Assembly (NCBI RefSeq): GCF_024339125.1
Contig: NZ_CP101417.1
Location: 248,001 to 312,000 of the forward strand
Length of the DNA stretch: 64,000 nt
Source of the DNA: Xanthomonas hortorum
GTDB taxonomy: Bacteria > Pseudomonadota > Gammaproteobacteria > Xanthomonadales > Xanthomonadaceae
Direction of reading: 5' to 3'
In this document: positions 1-7,940 of the stretch, in pieces
How the letters are laid out: every line of letters begins with the position of its first letter
Position numbering within the stretch: the first letter of the stretch is position 1
Made by a program: the position numbers and the translations under genes
The notes under the pieces: model-generated
Told to the model about the DNA's origin: nothing
The model's database searches: none
The model's input: the letters and a program-made list of their open reading frames with translations, nothing else

Positions 1-611
1 CCGAAGCGCAGGTCAACGCGGCACGTGCAGGGCATTACCCGACCTTGAACCTCGGCGCCAATGTCGGCCGCAGCAATAGCTGGGGCGGCCAGGGCGCAGC
101 CGACCAGGCCGCGGGCAACTTCACGACGCAGGGCCGCGATATCGATACCGATTCGATCGGCATCACCTTGTCGATTCCGATCTTCGCCGGCGGTGCAACG
201 CAGTCGGCCGTGCGTCAGGCGCTGTCGCGTCGCGATATCCAGCAGGACACCTACGAGCAGCAGAAGCGCGCGCTGGATCGCAACACGCGCAATGCCTATC
301 AGACTGTGGTCGCCGGCATCAGCGAAGTGGAAGCTCGCCGTCTGGCCGTAGTGTCTGCGCAGGCCGCATACGATGCCTCGCAGGTGGGTCTGGAAGTCGG
401 CACGCGCACGGTGCTTGACGTGGTGCAGAACCAGCGCACGCTGTTCCAGGCGCAGCTGAACTATGCGCAGTCACGCTACAACTTCCTGCAGAACCGTCTG
501 CTGCTGGGCCAGGCGATCGGCAAGCTCGACATCACCGACCTGCAGGATGTGAACCGCCTGCTGTCGCAGGATGCCGAGTCCAAGCTGCAAGGCAGTGGTT
601 CACTACAGTAA
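1..611 (+). CDS. tolC: TolC family outer membrane efflux protein, C-terminal part
   Basis: This is the 3' end of a gene that enters from the left edge; the reading frame begins at base 3 and stops with TAA at 609-611. The family forms the trimeric outer-membrane channel-tunnel used by type I secretion systems and RND/ABC efflux pumps. The visible 200 residues contain the typical TolC helical-hairpin and strand pattern: a Gly/Asn-rich strand segment, the segment SIPIFAGGATQSAVRQA, and the late GTRTVLDVVQNQRTLFQAQL helix. It ends after the usual short variable tail, so the C-terminus looks intact. waaA lies downstream on the opposite strand, as is common in Xanthomonas. A strong terminator follows 19 bases after the stop. 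Any link to export of the large RTX protein at the other end of the window is inference only. Confidence 0.93.
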   Translation, partial: EAQVNAARAGHYPTLNLGANVGRSNSWGGQGAADQAAGNFTTQGRDIDTDSIGITLSIPIFAGGATQSAVRQALSRRDIQQDTYEQQKRALDRNTRNAYQTVVAGISEVEARRLAVVSAQAAYDASQVGLEVGTRTVLDVVQNQRTLFQAQLNYAQSRYNFLQNRLLLGQAIGKLDITDLQDVNRLLSQDAESKLQGSGSLQ

Positions 612-630
612 TGCGAGCGGATAGGTAACT

Positions 631-660
631 AAAAAAGGCGGGCGCAGGCCCGCCTTTTTT
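631..660 (+). terminator. Rho-independent terminator after tolC
   Basis: A perfect 13-bp inverted repeat (AAAAAAGGCGGGC / GCCCGCCTTTTTT) with a four-base GCAG loop ends in six T's on either strand. It is therefore probably bidirectional, and it closes tolC. Confidence 0.93.
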
Positions 661-723
661 ATGTCCGATGCAAGCGCATACCTGGCTGCGTGCGATACCT
701 GCGATGACTGCCGCATTAGCGGG

Positions 724-930
724 TGATCTGCGGCTTGGCTGGAGGGCCCTTGCCCGCCTACCATCGCGGGACACGCTGCAAGGCAGAGCGGCTGATCTGC
801 GGCTTCGCTGCAGGCCCTTGCCCGCCCCACCATCGCGGGACACGCTGCAAGGCAGAGCGGCTGATCTGCGGTCTGGCTGCAGGGCCCTTGCCCGCCCACC
901 ATCGCGGGACACGCTGCAAGTACGTCCGTG
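724..930. repeat. Three tandem 69-bp units
   Basis: The phrase TGATCTGCGG starts at 724, 793 and 862, an exact 69-base period. Each unit continues with a CTTGCCCGCC(C/T)ACCATCGCGGGAC-type core and GCTGCAAG. The third unit runs into a long palindrome (886-987). No credible gene is present: both strands show only low-complexity reading frames. Confidence 0.85.
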
Positions 931-987
931 TAGGCTCTTACGCGGCATCCATGCCGCGTAAGGTCCCGCGACGGTGGGCGGGCAAGG
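886..987. repeat. Long palindromic dispersed element, copy A
   Basis: Arms of 25 bases (886-910 and 963-987, one mismatch) flank a second perfect inner palindrome at 937-962 with 12-base arms (CTTACGCGGCAT / ATGCCGCGTAAG). The same element recurs almost unchanged at 49067-49168, downstream of the amylosucrase gene. It looks like a REP/BIME-like or MITE-like intergenic repeat without coding capacity. Confidence 0.85.
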
Positions 988-1075
988 ACCAGTCGAGATG
1001 GTCGGTGTGCGTGGTTTTCAACAAAGTAACCGACTAACTTTCTGGTGCGGTGTCCTCACCGATTGCGGGACCGTG

Positions 1076-1095
1076 TGGCGGCATGGATGCCGCCA
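1076..1095. repeat. Small perfect hairpin
   Basis: TGGCGGCAT-GG-ATGCCGCCA has perfect nine-base arms. Its GGCAT/ATGCC centre resembles the inner palindrome at 937-962. The surrounding stretch 988-1231 shows no gene. Confidence 0.5.
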
Positions 1096-1235
1096 CCGAG
1101 CCTCCACGGATGGATTCACGGCGTGTCCCGCGAGCGGTGAGGGCACCGCGCGCTCGACCAATGTGGCTTGAGACTCTCCAGATAATGCCCAAAGCGGCTA
1201 GCAAAAACGACTGCATAACCGCCACGTTCTGTTAG

Positions 1236-2394
1236 GGATGGTCTGATCAACGGCATCGGAGGATGAGCCTAACCACATCGACCAGGCTGACGGCGCTCAG
1301 ATCCTCGATTTTTTTGCCGTTTCCGGCGCGTTTGCAGGGTGTTGCCCGGGTTACAGGCGCACGTTCCCCATCGTCGGCAGTAACTGCTTTCGCTTCATCC
1401 ACAGGTTCGATAGCGCAAACAAGGTCAGCACCTGCGCGGTGTTCTTGGCCAGGCCGCGATAGCGGACCTTGGTGTAGCCGAACTGGCGCTTGATCACCCG
1501 GAATGGATGCTCCACCTTCGCGCGCACGCTGGCCTTGAAGTGTTCCCAACGTCTTTCCCGAGCACGCTCGCGTTTGTTGCCGAGGGCTTGCATCGTCGAG
1601 GGCCTGGCGGCGATGAAGAATGCAGCCTTGCAGGCCTGCAGTTCTTCGCGTTTGTCCGCACCGGTGTAGCCGCTATCGCCGAACACGCTGTCTTCTTTGC
1701 CATGCAGCAACGTGTGCATCACCGTGACATCGGCGACGTTGGCGGCTGTGCAATGGACGTGGTGCACCAACCCGGAAAATTCATCCACGCCGATGTGCGC
1801 CTTCATCCCGAAATACCACTGATTGCCCTTCTTGGTCTGATGCATCTCAGGGTCGCGCGCGTTGTCGGCATTCTTGGTCGAACTGGGCGCCGCGATCAGC
1901 GTCGCATCGACGATCGTGCCCGACCGCAGGCTCTGGCCCTTGCGCGCCAGATGCGCGTTGACCGCTTCCAGCATCCGCGCGGCAAGGCCATGGGTCTCCA
2001 GCAGGCGCCGAAAGTTGAGAATCGTGGTCTCGTCCGGAACGTTGTCCAAGCCACCGAGCTGGGCAAACCGCCGCAAGGTCGGGATCTCGTGCAGTGCTTC
2101 TTCCATCGCCGGATCGCTCAGCGCATACCACTGCTGCAGCAGATGAATCCGCAACATCGTCGCCAGTGCGTACGGCTGCCGACCTGGCCGGCCCGATACC
2201 GGATAGTGCGGCGCGATCAGACCGAGCAGTTGCTGCCACGGAACCACCTGCTCCATCTCGGCCAGAAAGATCTCGCGCCGGGTCTGCTTGCGCTTGCCCA
2301 GGCCCTCAGCGTCACCGAACGTCAGTTGCATGGATCACTCCTCAACATCAGGCGGGTAGTGTCGCGTATCTGTGGTGCGTTGTTCAGAGGTTCC
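1236..2394 (-). mobile_element. IS5-family insertion sequence, copy 1
   Basis: This is a complete 1159-bp element flanked by a 4-bp target duplication TTAG (1232-1235 and 2395-2398). The ends are imperfect inverted repeats, GGATGGTCTGATCAACGG on one side and GGAACCTCTGAACAACGC on the other. It sits in the intergenic space between tolC and waaA, so it breaks no gene. Four more copies of the same element occur in the window (30703, 55494, 60579 and 62851). Confidence 0.95.
1351..2331 (-). CDS. IS5-family transposase (copy 1)
   Basis: A 326-residue DDE transposase with an N-terminal DUF772-type domain. The likely catalytic triad is D142 (TIVDATL), D219 (VFGDSGY) and E274 (AKVEHPF). R270-x3-E274-x6-K281 fits the Y-x2-R-x3-E-x6-K signature of IS4/IS5-type enzymes. 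The frame is intact. The protein is identical or nearly identical to the other four copies in the window, so it is probably active or was very recently. The 4-bp YTAR duplication fits the IS5 group. Confidence 0.95.
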   Translation of the reverse strand: MQLTFGDAEGLGKRKQTRREIFLAEMEQVVPWQQLLGLIAPHYPVSGRPGRQPYALATMLRIHLLQQWYALSDPAMEEALHEIPTLRRFAQLGGLDNVPDETTILNFRRLLETHGLAARMLEAVNAHLARKGQSLRSGTIVDATLIAAPSSTKNADNARDPEMHQTKKGNQWYFGMKAHIGVDEFSGLVHHVHCTAANVADVTVMHTLLHGKEDSVFGDSGYTGADKREELQACKAAFFIAARPSTMQALGNKRERARERRWEHFKASVRAKVEHPFRVIKRQFGYTKVRYRGLAKNTAQVLTLFALSNLWMKRKQLLPTMGNVRL

Positions 2395-2429
2395 TTAGCC
2401 GCTCCAAGACCGCTTGATGACGTGACTTG

Positions 2430-2461
2430 GCATCGTTGCAATAGTTTCGCTGCAACGATGC
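2430..2461 (-). terminator. Hairpin, probable terminator of waaA
   Basis: Perfect 11-base arms GCATCGTTGCA and TGCAACGATGC are separated by ten bases, 21 bases beyond the waaA stop. There is no long T run, so assignment as a terminator is tentative. Confidence 0.5.
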
Positions 2462-2482
2462 AGCACGCAGGCAGTTACATCT

Positions 2483-3799
2483 TCAGGACACCACACCATC
2501 ACCAACCACCGGCGGCAGGTCCGGCGCGATCTGCACCAGCGTGCGTGCCACTGCGCCCTTGCCGTTGGCGACCAGCGCCAAGCCTGCAGCAGCCATCGCT
2601 TCGCGCTGGGCCGGGTCGCCGAGCAGACGCGCAAGATCGTGATACACGCTGTCGGCATCGTCGCAGATAGTCACCGCATCGGCCTCGCGCATGCGCCGCG
2701 AGATCTCCGAGAAATTATGCAGATGCGGGCCGGTCACTGCCGGCGTGCCAACCGCTGCCGGTTCGAGCAGGTTGTGTCCGCCGATCGGCTGCAGACTTCC
2801 GCCGACGAAGGCAACCTGCGCGCAGGCGTAGAAACTCATCAGTTCGCCCAAGGTATCGATAACGAATACCTTGTCGCGCGCCTGCGGCCACTGCTGGGTC
2901 TTGCGTGTGGACACGGACCAACCACGTTCGCGCGCCAGCGCCTCGACCTTGGGAAAGCGTTCGGGATGCCGCGGCGCCCACAACATCAATAGATCAGGAA
3001 ATTGCAGCAGTAGGCGTGCGTGAATATCGGCCACGGCTGACTCCTCGCCTTCGTGCGTGCTGGCGGCAATCCACACCGGTCGCGTTGCCGGCACGTGCGT
3101 ATGAAACTGCGCGACCAGGGCCTGCAACTGTGCGGGCGCGGCGATATCGAATTTGAGATTGCCCAGCGCGATCACCTGATCGGCGCGCGCGCCCAGCGTG
3201 AGGAAACGTTCGGCATCGTCGTGCGATTGCGCCGCCACGCAGGTGACGGTGCGCAGCGCGCGGCTGATCAAGGGTGCCAGCACGCGATAGCCGCGCAGCG
3301 AACGCGCCGACAACCGCGCGTTGAGGATGTACACCGGAATGTTGCGGTCGCGACAACCGAACAACATGTTCGGCCACAGCTCGGTCTCCAGAATCAACGC
3401 CAGCCGCGGGCGGAAATGCTCTAGGAACCGGCCCACGCTGCCGGGCACGTCGTAGGGCAGATACACATGGTCCACCGCATCGCCCCACACCGCGCGCACG
3501 CGCTCGGAGCCGGTGGGGGTGATGGTGGTGATGACCCAACGGATATCCGGGCGCTGCGCACGCAAGGCATTGACCAGCGGCGCGGCGGCATTGACCTCGC
3601 CCACCGACACCGCATGCACCCACACGCGCGGGCGACCGCAGGCATGCGTGTAGGACGCATAGCGCTCGTTCCAGCGATTGAAGTATTCGCGCACGCGAAA
3701 CCCGCGCCACACCAGGTGGTACACAGTCACCGGCAGCAAAAGGTACAACAGCGCCGAGTACAGCCCGCGCAACAGCCATTCGATCGGGTCTTTCCGCAT
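2483..3799 (-). CDS. waaA: 3-deoxy-D-manno-octulosonic acid (Kdo) transferase
   Basis: WaaA/KdtA transfers Kdo from CMP-Kdo to lipid IVA at the inner leaflet of the inner membrane, an essential step of LPS core assembly. The 438-residue protein has an N-terminal membrane anchor (LLRGLYSALLYLLLPVTVY), then a glycosyltransferase-B fold with the family segments ITPTGSERVRAVWG, ILETELWPNMLFGC and the late FVGGSLQPIGGHNLLEPA block. The start was placed at 3799 (MRKDPIEW) rather than the upstream ATG at 3862: the extra 21 residues are unlike the family and would run to within 13 bases of the divergent acyltransferase gene. The gene is divergent from that lipid A acyltransferase, which fits a shared role in LPS synthesis. 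Confidence 0.95.
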   Translation of the reverse strand: MRKDPIEWLLRGLYSALLYLLLPVTVYHLVWRGFRVREYFNRWNERYASYTHACGRPRVWVHAVSVGEVNAAAPLVNALRAQRPDIRWVITTITPTGSERVRAVWGDAVDHVYLPYDVPGSVGRFLEHFRPRLALILETELWPNMLFGCRDRNIPVYILNARLSARSLRGYRVLAPLISRALRTVTCVAAQSHDDAERFLTLGARADQVIALGNLKFDIAAPAQLQALVAQFHTHVPATRPVWIAASTHEGEESAVADIHARLLLQFPDLLMLWAPRHPERFPKVEALARERGWSVSTRKTQQWPQARDKVFVIDTLGELMSFYACAQVAFVGGSLQPIGGHNLLEPAAVGTPAVTGPHLHNFSEISRRMREADAVTICDDADSVYHDLARLLGDPAQREAMAAAGLALVANGKGAVARTLVQIAPDLPPVVGDGVVS

Positions 3800-3875
3800 G
3801 CGTGCAGGATACGGGAGCGCCCACACGTGCGCATGTGCACGCTGCCCGGCGCACGCAATCACTTAGAATTAGGCC

Positions 3876-4796
3876 ATGTCCGAACCCGCCAACGTCGCCG
3901 TCCGCCCTTCCCTGCGCACCCCCAAGCACTGGCCGATGTATCTGGGCCTTGCATTGATGGTACTGGCCGGGCGCCTGCCCTGGATGCTGCAACGGGCGTT
4001 GGGCCGCGGTGTCGGCTGGCTCACGCTGCGCCTGGCGGGCACACGCCGGCGCGCTGCCGAGGTCAATCTCAAACTGTGTTTTCCCGATCAGGACGATGCC
4101 TGGCGAGCGCGGCTGTTGCGCGATAGTTTCGATGCGCTGGGCGTGGGCCTGTTCGAATTCGCACGCGCCTGGTGGGGCAGTATCGATGCCATTCGTCCGG
4201 GCGTGCAGGTCGAAGGACTGGAGCATCTGCAGCGTCTGCAGGAGCAGAAGCGCGGCGTGTTGCTGGTGTCCGGCCACTTCATGACGCTGGAAATGTGCGG
4301 GCGGCTGCTGTGCGATCACGTGCCGCTGGCCGGCATGTACCGCAAGCATCGCAACCCGGTGTTCGAATGGGCGGTCAAACGCGGGCGGCTGCGCTATGCC
4401 ACGCACATGTTCGCCAACGAGGATCTGCGCGCCACCATCAAGCATCTCAAGCGCGGCGGTTTTCTGTGGTATGCGCCCGATCAGGACATGCGCGGCAAGG
4501 ACACCGTGTTTGTGCCATTCTTCGGGCATCCGGCTTCCACCATTACCGCCACGCACCAGCTGGCGCGGTTGACCGGCTGCGCGGTGGTGCCGTATTTCCA
4601 TCGGCGCGAAGGCGGCCGTTACATCCTCAAGATCGCACCGCCGCTGGCAGGCATTCCCTCCGACGATGTGATCGCCGATACCGCGCAGGTCAATGCGGCG
4701 ATCGAGGACATGGTGCGCGAGGCGCCGGATCAGTACCTGTGGATCCATCGGCGCTTCAAACGCCAGCCGGGCGGGCGCAGCGATTTCTATCGGTGA
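3876..4796 (+). CDS. lpxL: Lipid A biosynthesis lauroyl/myristoyl acyltransferase
   Basis: A 306-residue member of the LpxL/HtrB family, which adds a secondary acyl chain from acyl-ACP to Kdo2-lipid IVA at the inner membrane. An N-terminal hydrophobic segment (about residues 21-40) is followed by the H-x4-E catalytic motif at H134-E139 (SGHFMTLE). Later family blocks are visible (MYRKHRNP, YAPDQDMRGKDTVFVPFFG) and the protein ends with the typical YLWIHRRFKRQPGG. Its length is normal. The gene is divergent from waaA with a 76-base gap. Which acyl chain it adds, and whether it is LpxL or LpxM in function, cannot be decided from the sequence. Confidence 0.92.
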   Translation: MSEPANVAVRPSLRTPKHWPMYLGLALMVLAGRLPWMLQRALGRGVGWLTLRLAGTRRRAAEVNLKLCFPDQDDAWRARLLRDSFDALGVGLFEFARAWWGSIDAIRPGVQVEGLEHLQRLQEQKRGVLLVSGHFMTLEMCGRLLCDHVPLAGMYRKHRNPVFEWAVKRGRLRYATHMFANEDLRATIKHLKRGGFLWYAPDQDMRGKDTVFVPFFGHPASTITATHQLARLTGCAVVPYFHRREGGRYILKIAPPLAGIPSDDVIADTAQVNAAIEDMVREAPDQYLWIHRRFKRQPGGRSDFYR

Positions 4797-4986
4797 TGGT
4801 GATGCAGCGCAGCTGCGTCACGTATGCGTTCGCAGATGACTGCCTTGGTTTACAGAACCAGCCAGGAGTCCGTCGCGAGTGGGCGTTGGGATGAGTGCGC
4901 ACGTCGCGCAATCAACCGCAGTTGACGTGTGATTCACGCCTGCCGTGTCGATCTGGCGCTGGGCGCAATCGTCTTGAGCGCCACGC

Positions 4987-6321
4987 CTATCGCGACGGTG
5001 GCTGATCCGCGTCGTCGTTGAGCAAGGCACCGGCATACAAGCCGGCCAGCATCAGGCTCAGGCCACCCCAGAAGCTGGAATAGAACGCCAGATGCGTGTT
5101 GAGCGGAAAGACCGTTGCCACCAACGCGATCATCGCCGGACGCGCCTGCTCACGCGCCGCAACGCTGGAATAGCGCCACGCGCGCCACGCCTGCGCCGCA
5201 CCGGCCAGCCATAGCAGCAACCCGATGACGCCGGTTTCGGCAAGAATTTCCAGCACGATCTGGTGCGCATGGAAGGCCGGGCCACCGCCCCATGCCGGCG
5301 CTTGTTCGGGTGCCGGATTGCAGGCCGGATATGCCTGGCGGAACCCGCGCGCGCCCACACCATTGAGCGGATGCGCGCGGATCATGCACAGCGCCGCGCC
5401 CCAGATCTGCGCACGCCCGGACAAGGCCTGGTCGACGCCTTGTTCGCCATTGCTGAAGGCCAACGCGGTGCGCTGGATGCGCTCGCGCGCTTGCGGTGCC
5501 ATCGCCACCACGCCAACGGCCAACAGCGCGCCGACCACCGCCACCGCGAGCAGCCGACGGCCGCCCAGCAACTGCCAGCCGGACAGCAGCACGATCACGC
5601 CGTAGGTGATCCACGAGGCGCGCGAACCGGCCAATACCAGCACCACGCCAACAGCTGCCGCAGCGCCCGCCCACGCCCACGCAGTGCGCCGCCCGAGCGC
5701 AAGCAGCAGGAACGGCGACAGGCTGGCCAGGGTCTGCCCGAACTTGAGATTGCACGGGCCCAGCACGCCGCTGAGGCGGTCGACCAAAGCAAGTTCTTCC
5801 GCCGTGCACAGGCCATGCCCGCTGATCAATTGCTTGATCTGATCCAGGCCGAAGAACAACGGGCTGCTGCCGAATGCGGCCTGCAGCAGCGCGTCCAGCG
5901 TCCACACCCCGCCGATCACCGCCAGGCCGACGAAGGTGCGCCGGCGGCGCTGCGCATTGGCCACCGCGATCGCGCACAACCACATGAAAGGCAGATAGCG
6001 CAGATCGGTGGCCGATTTACGCAACGCGCGCCCTACGTCCACCGCATCGAATGCCGACAACATCTGTGGCAACCAATACGCGAAGAACAACACGCTGGTC
6101 AGCGCCCACGCCGCGCCGCTGAGCAACCGCGTGCCGCCACGGAAACGCGCATGCAACAGGCGATAAGCGGCGAACACTGCGCCCAGCGACAACACCGTTT
6201 CGGCCAGCCCGGGCGTGGGCCATAGCGCCACGAACAGGATCACCCACAGCGGTGCCCAGCGACCGGCATCGGGCGTCAGCGTGGGCGCGGGTGGGATTGC
6301 CTCAGCGGCGGAGTTCGTCAT
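4987..6321 (-). CDS. O-antigen ligase/polymerase-like membrane protein (Wzy_C/WaaL type)
   Basis: A 444-residue polytopic inner-membrane protein with about ten to twelve hydrophobic segments and one large periplasmic loop. The loop holds the Wzy_C-type block HPLNGVGARGFRQAYP and FHAHQIVLEILAETG. Proteins of this family ligate O-antigen to lipid A-core or polymerise repeat units. Its start codon lies 20 bases inside the upstream glycosyltransferase gene, which indicates translational coupling. Near waaA and the acyltransferase, a role in LPS or another surface glycan is likely. Ligase versus polymerase cannot be separated by sequence alone. Confidence 0.82.
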   Translation of the reverse strand: MTNSAAEAIPPAPTLTPDAGRWAPLWVILFVALWPTPGLAETVLSLGAVFAAYRLLHARFRGGTRLLSGAAWALTSVLFFAYWLPQMLSAFDAVDVGRALRKSATDLRYLPFMWLCAIAVANAQRRRRTFVGLAVIGGVWTLDALLQAAFGSSPLFFGLDQIKQLISGHGLCTAEELALVDRLSGVLGPCNLKFGQTLASLSPFLLLALGRRTAWAWAGAAAAVGVVLVLAGSRASWITYGVIVLLSGWQLLGGRRLLAVAVVGALLAVGVVAMAPQARERIQRTALAFSNGEQGVDQALSGRAQIWGAALCMIRAHPLNGVGARGFRQAYPACNPAPEQAPAWGGGPAFHAHQIVLEILAETGVIGLLLWLAGAAQAWRAWRYSSVAAREQARPAMIALVATVFPLNTHLAFYSSFWGGLSLMLAGLYAGALLNDDADQPPSR

Positions 6322-7414
6322 AGACCTTCAAGGTGGCCGATTGCATGGCCTGCAACGTATAGGGGAGCGCAGCTGGCGGTGTCTGCGCCTGCTGCAGCAT
6401 GTTGAGTGCCTGAGTGCTTAGCGCCTGGGCATCGAACACCGGCACTGCGCCGGCAGGCTGCAGCTCGGCCAGCAACTCGCCGACACCACCGTGTGCCCAG
6501 CCCAACACCGGCCGGCCCACCGACAAGGCCTCCACCACGGTGCGGCCGAACGCTTCGGGCTTGCGCGAGAGCTGCAGCACCAGATCGCTGGCCGCATAGG
6601 CCTCGGCGATGCGTGCGGTGGGCTCGGTGAAGGCGACCGCCTCGGCCACGCCCAGTCTGGCAGCCTCGGCTTCCAGCTCGCGCACATAAGCTTCGCGGCC
6701 CGGCTCACGCGCGCCCGGCAGCCACAACCAGGCCGGCACGCCGGCAGCGCGCACGTCGGCCAGCAGTTGCAGGCCGTCGGCATGACCTTTCAGGCGCGTG
6801 CCGCGACCAGGCAGCAGCAGCAAGGGCGCATCGGCCGGCCAACCGGGCAACAGGGTCTGCACCCATTTGCGTGCGCGGTGATCGGGGTGCGGGCGACGCG
6901 GGAACTGCGCGATATCGACACCGCGCGGGATGGTGCGCAAGCGGGTGGTGTCGGTCTGCGGATAGTGGGTGCACACGTACTCGCGCACCGTCTGCGAGAC
7001 GCAGATCACCCGCTCGCCGTATGTCATCACCGCACTGTAGCGGCTGGGCGAATTGAGCCCGTGCACAGTGGTGACAAAGCGCGGCCGCGCGACCTGGGGC
7101 ATGCCGCGCAGCGCGTACCAGCCCAGCCAGGCCGGCAGGCGCGAGCGCGCGTGCACGATGTCGGCACCGAGTTCGGCAAATAGCCGGCGCAGGCCGGCCA
7201 CGTGGCGCAAGGTCAGCAGCGACTTGCGCCCGATCTCCAGGGTGAGATGTTCGCCGCCCACCTCCAGCAACGGCTGGACCAGGCGACCGCCGGCAGAGAC
7301 CACCACGGCGCGGTGGCCGGCGCGCACCAGCGCAGCGGCGATTTCCAGGGTGGAGCGCTCGACGCCGCCGGACTGCAGCGCCGGCAGCAGTTGCACCACG
7401 GTCAGGCGGTGCAT
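6302..7414 (-). CDS. Glycosyltransferase family 4-type protein
   Basis: A 370-residue GT-B fold glycosyltransferase. The N-terminus MHRLTVVQLLPALQSGGVER is the usual first strand and glycine-rich loop. The C-terminal domain carries the retaining-enzyme E-x7-E motif in PEAFGRTVVEALS, which binds the nucleotide-sugar donor. The start at 7414 was chosen because the 31 residues upstream are low-complexity and overlap the small gene next door. It overlaps the O-antigen ligase-like gene by 20 bases, so the two form an operon. The sugar and acceptor are unknown; an LPS core or O-antigen role is inferred from context. Confidence 0.88.
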   Translation of the reverse strand: MHRLTVVQLLPALQSGGVERSTLEIAAALVRAGHRAVVVSAGGRLVQPLLEVGGEHLTLEIGRKSLLTLRHVAGLRRLFAELGADIVHARSRLPAWLGWYALRGMPQVARPRFVTTVHGLNSPSRYSAVMTYGERVICVSQTVREYVCTHYPQTDTTRLRTIPRGVDIAQFPRRPHPDHRARKWVQTLLPGWPADAPLLLLPGRGTRLKGHADGLQLLADVRAAGVPAWLWLPGAREPGREAYVRELEAEAARLGVAEAVAFTEPTARIAEAYAASDLVLQLSRKPEAFGRTVVEALSVGRPVLGWAHGGVGELLAELQPAGAVPVFDAQALSTQALNMLQQAQTPPAALPYTLQAMQSATLKVYDELRR

Positions 7415-7424
7415 CCGGCCAGGA

Positions 7425-7622
7425 TCAGTCGGCGAGCACGAACAACGCGCCGCAATACGGGCACTTGGCTTCGCAGTTGGGCTCGTCTTCGATCGGCAGG
7501 TACACACGCGGATGCGAGTTCCACAGCGCCATCTGCGGCGTCGGGCAGCTCAGCGGCAGATCGCCGCGGTGCACGGTGTAGCGCGATTCGGCATTGGCGG
7601 GCGCGGTGGCGGTCTGGCTCAT
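7425..7622 (-). CDS. Small zinc-finger (CHCC-type) protein
   Basis: A 65-residue protein with a C-terminal zinc site: H38 in NSHPRVYLP followed by C50, C54 and C57 in NCEAKCPYCGALFV. This matches the zf-CHCC family, related to the small subunit NDUFS6/FYVE-like domain of complex I. Its function in bacteria is not established. It lies 10 bases upstream of the glycosyltransferase and is probably co-transcribed with it. The upstream in-frame extension to 7811 is arginine-rich and not family-like, so the ATG at 7622 was taken. Confidence 0.85.
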   Translation of the reverse strand: MSQTATAPANAESRYTVHRGDLPLSCPTPQMALWNSHPRVYLPIEDEPNCEAKCPYCGALFVLAD

Positions 7623-7940
7623 GGCGGCACGATCGTAAAGGTAAGGCAGAGCGCGGATTCTAGCAGCCTGCGTGGTGATCGGCCCATTGACCGGGCTGCG
7701 TGGGCTGGGGTTGCGATGGTCTCGGCGGGAGGCCGGGCCGCGGCGGATGGCGATATCGCTGGTCCGGCAATGACCTGCCCCGCCGCCGGCACGGCAGCGC
7801 CACGCCACCACGCCGGACCATCGCGCTTATCATCGCTGGGCGATTGCGCATCGGGATCAGATTGGGTGATCTGCAAACACCGCGCACATCCGTCAACCGT
7901 ACATGCCCCGCTACGTCGCTACCCAAGGAGACATCACCAC
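7623..7940. other. Intergenic region upstream of the GH92 gene
   Basis: This 318-base stretch separates two divergent genes and must hold both promoters. No convincing -35/-10 pair, palindrome or conserved repeat was recognised. The only clear signal is AAGGAG at 7925-7930, the ribosome binding site for the GTG start at 7941. Confidence 0.6.

Noticed and set aside
603-961. Short repetitive frames of about 100 residues on both strands near the start
   Set aside because: They are produced by the 69-bp tandem repeat; a length that is a multiple of three keeps several frames open.
1507-2670. A 387-residue plus-strand frame over IS copy 1, repeated at each other copy
   Set aside because: It is antisense to the intact transposase; its recurrence follows only from the identical IS copies.
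2994-4748. A 584-residue minus-strand open frame
   Set aside because: It runs across waaA in another frame and antisense to lpxL, and has no domain-like sequence.
4915-4945. GTGTGATTCAC as a Clp/CRP site
   Set aside because: Only a short half-match, with spacing not fitting the TGTGA-N6-TCACA pattern, and it lies between two convergent 3' ends.
7053-7940. In-frame upstream extension of the GH92 protein
   Set aside because: It overlaps the glycosyltransferase and zinc-finger genes, is Arg/Pro-rich, and precedes a good signal peptide with its own ribosome site.
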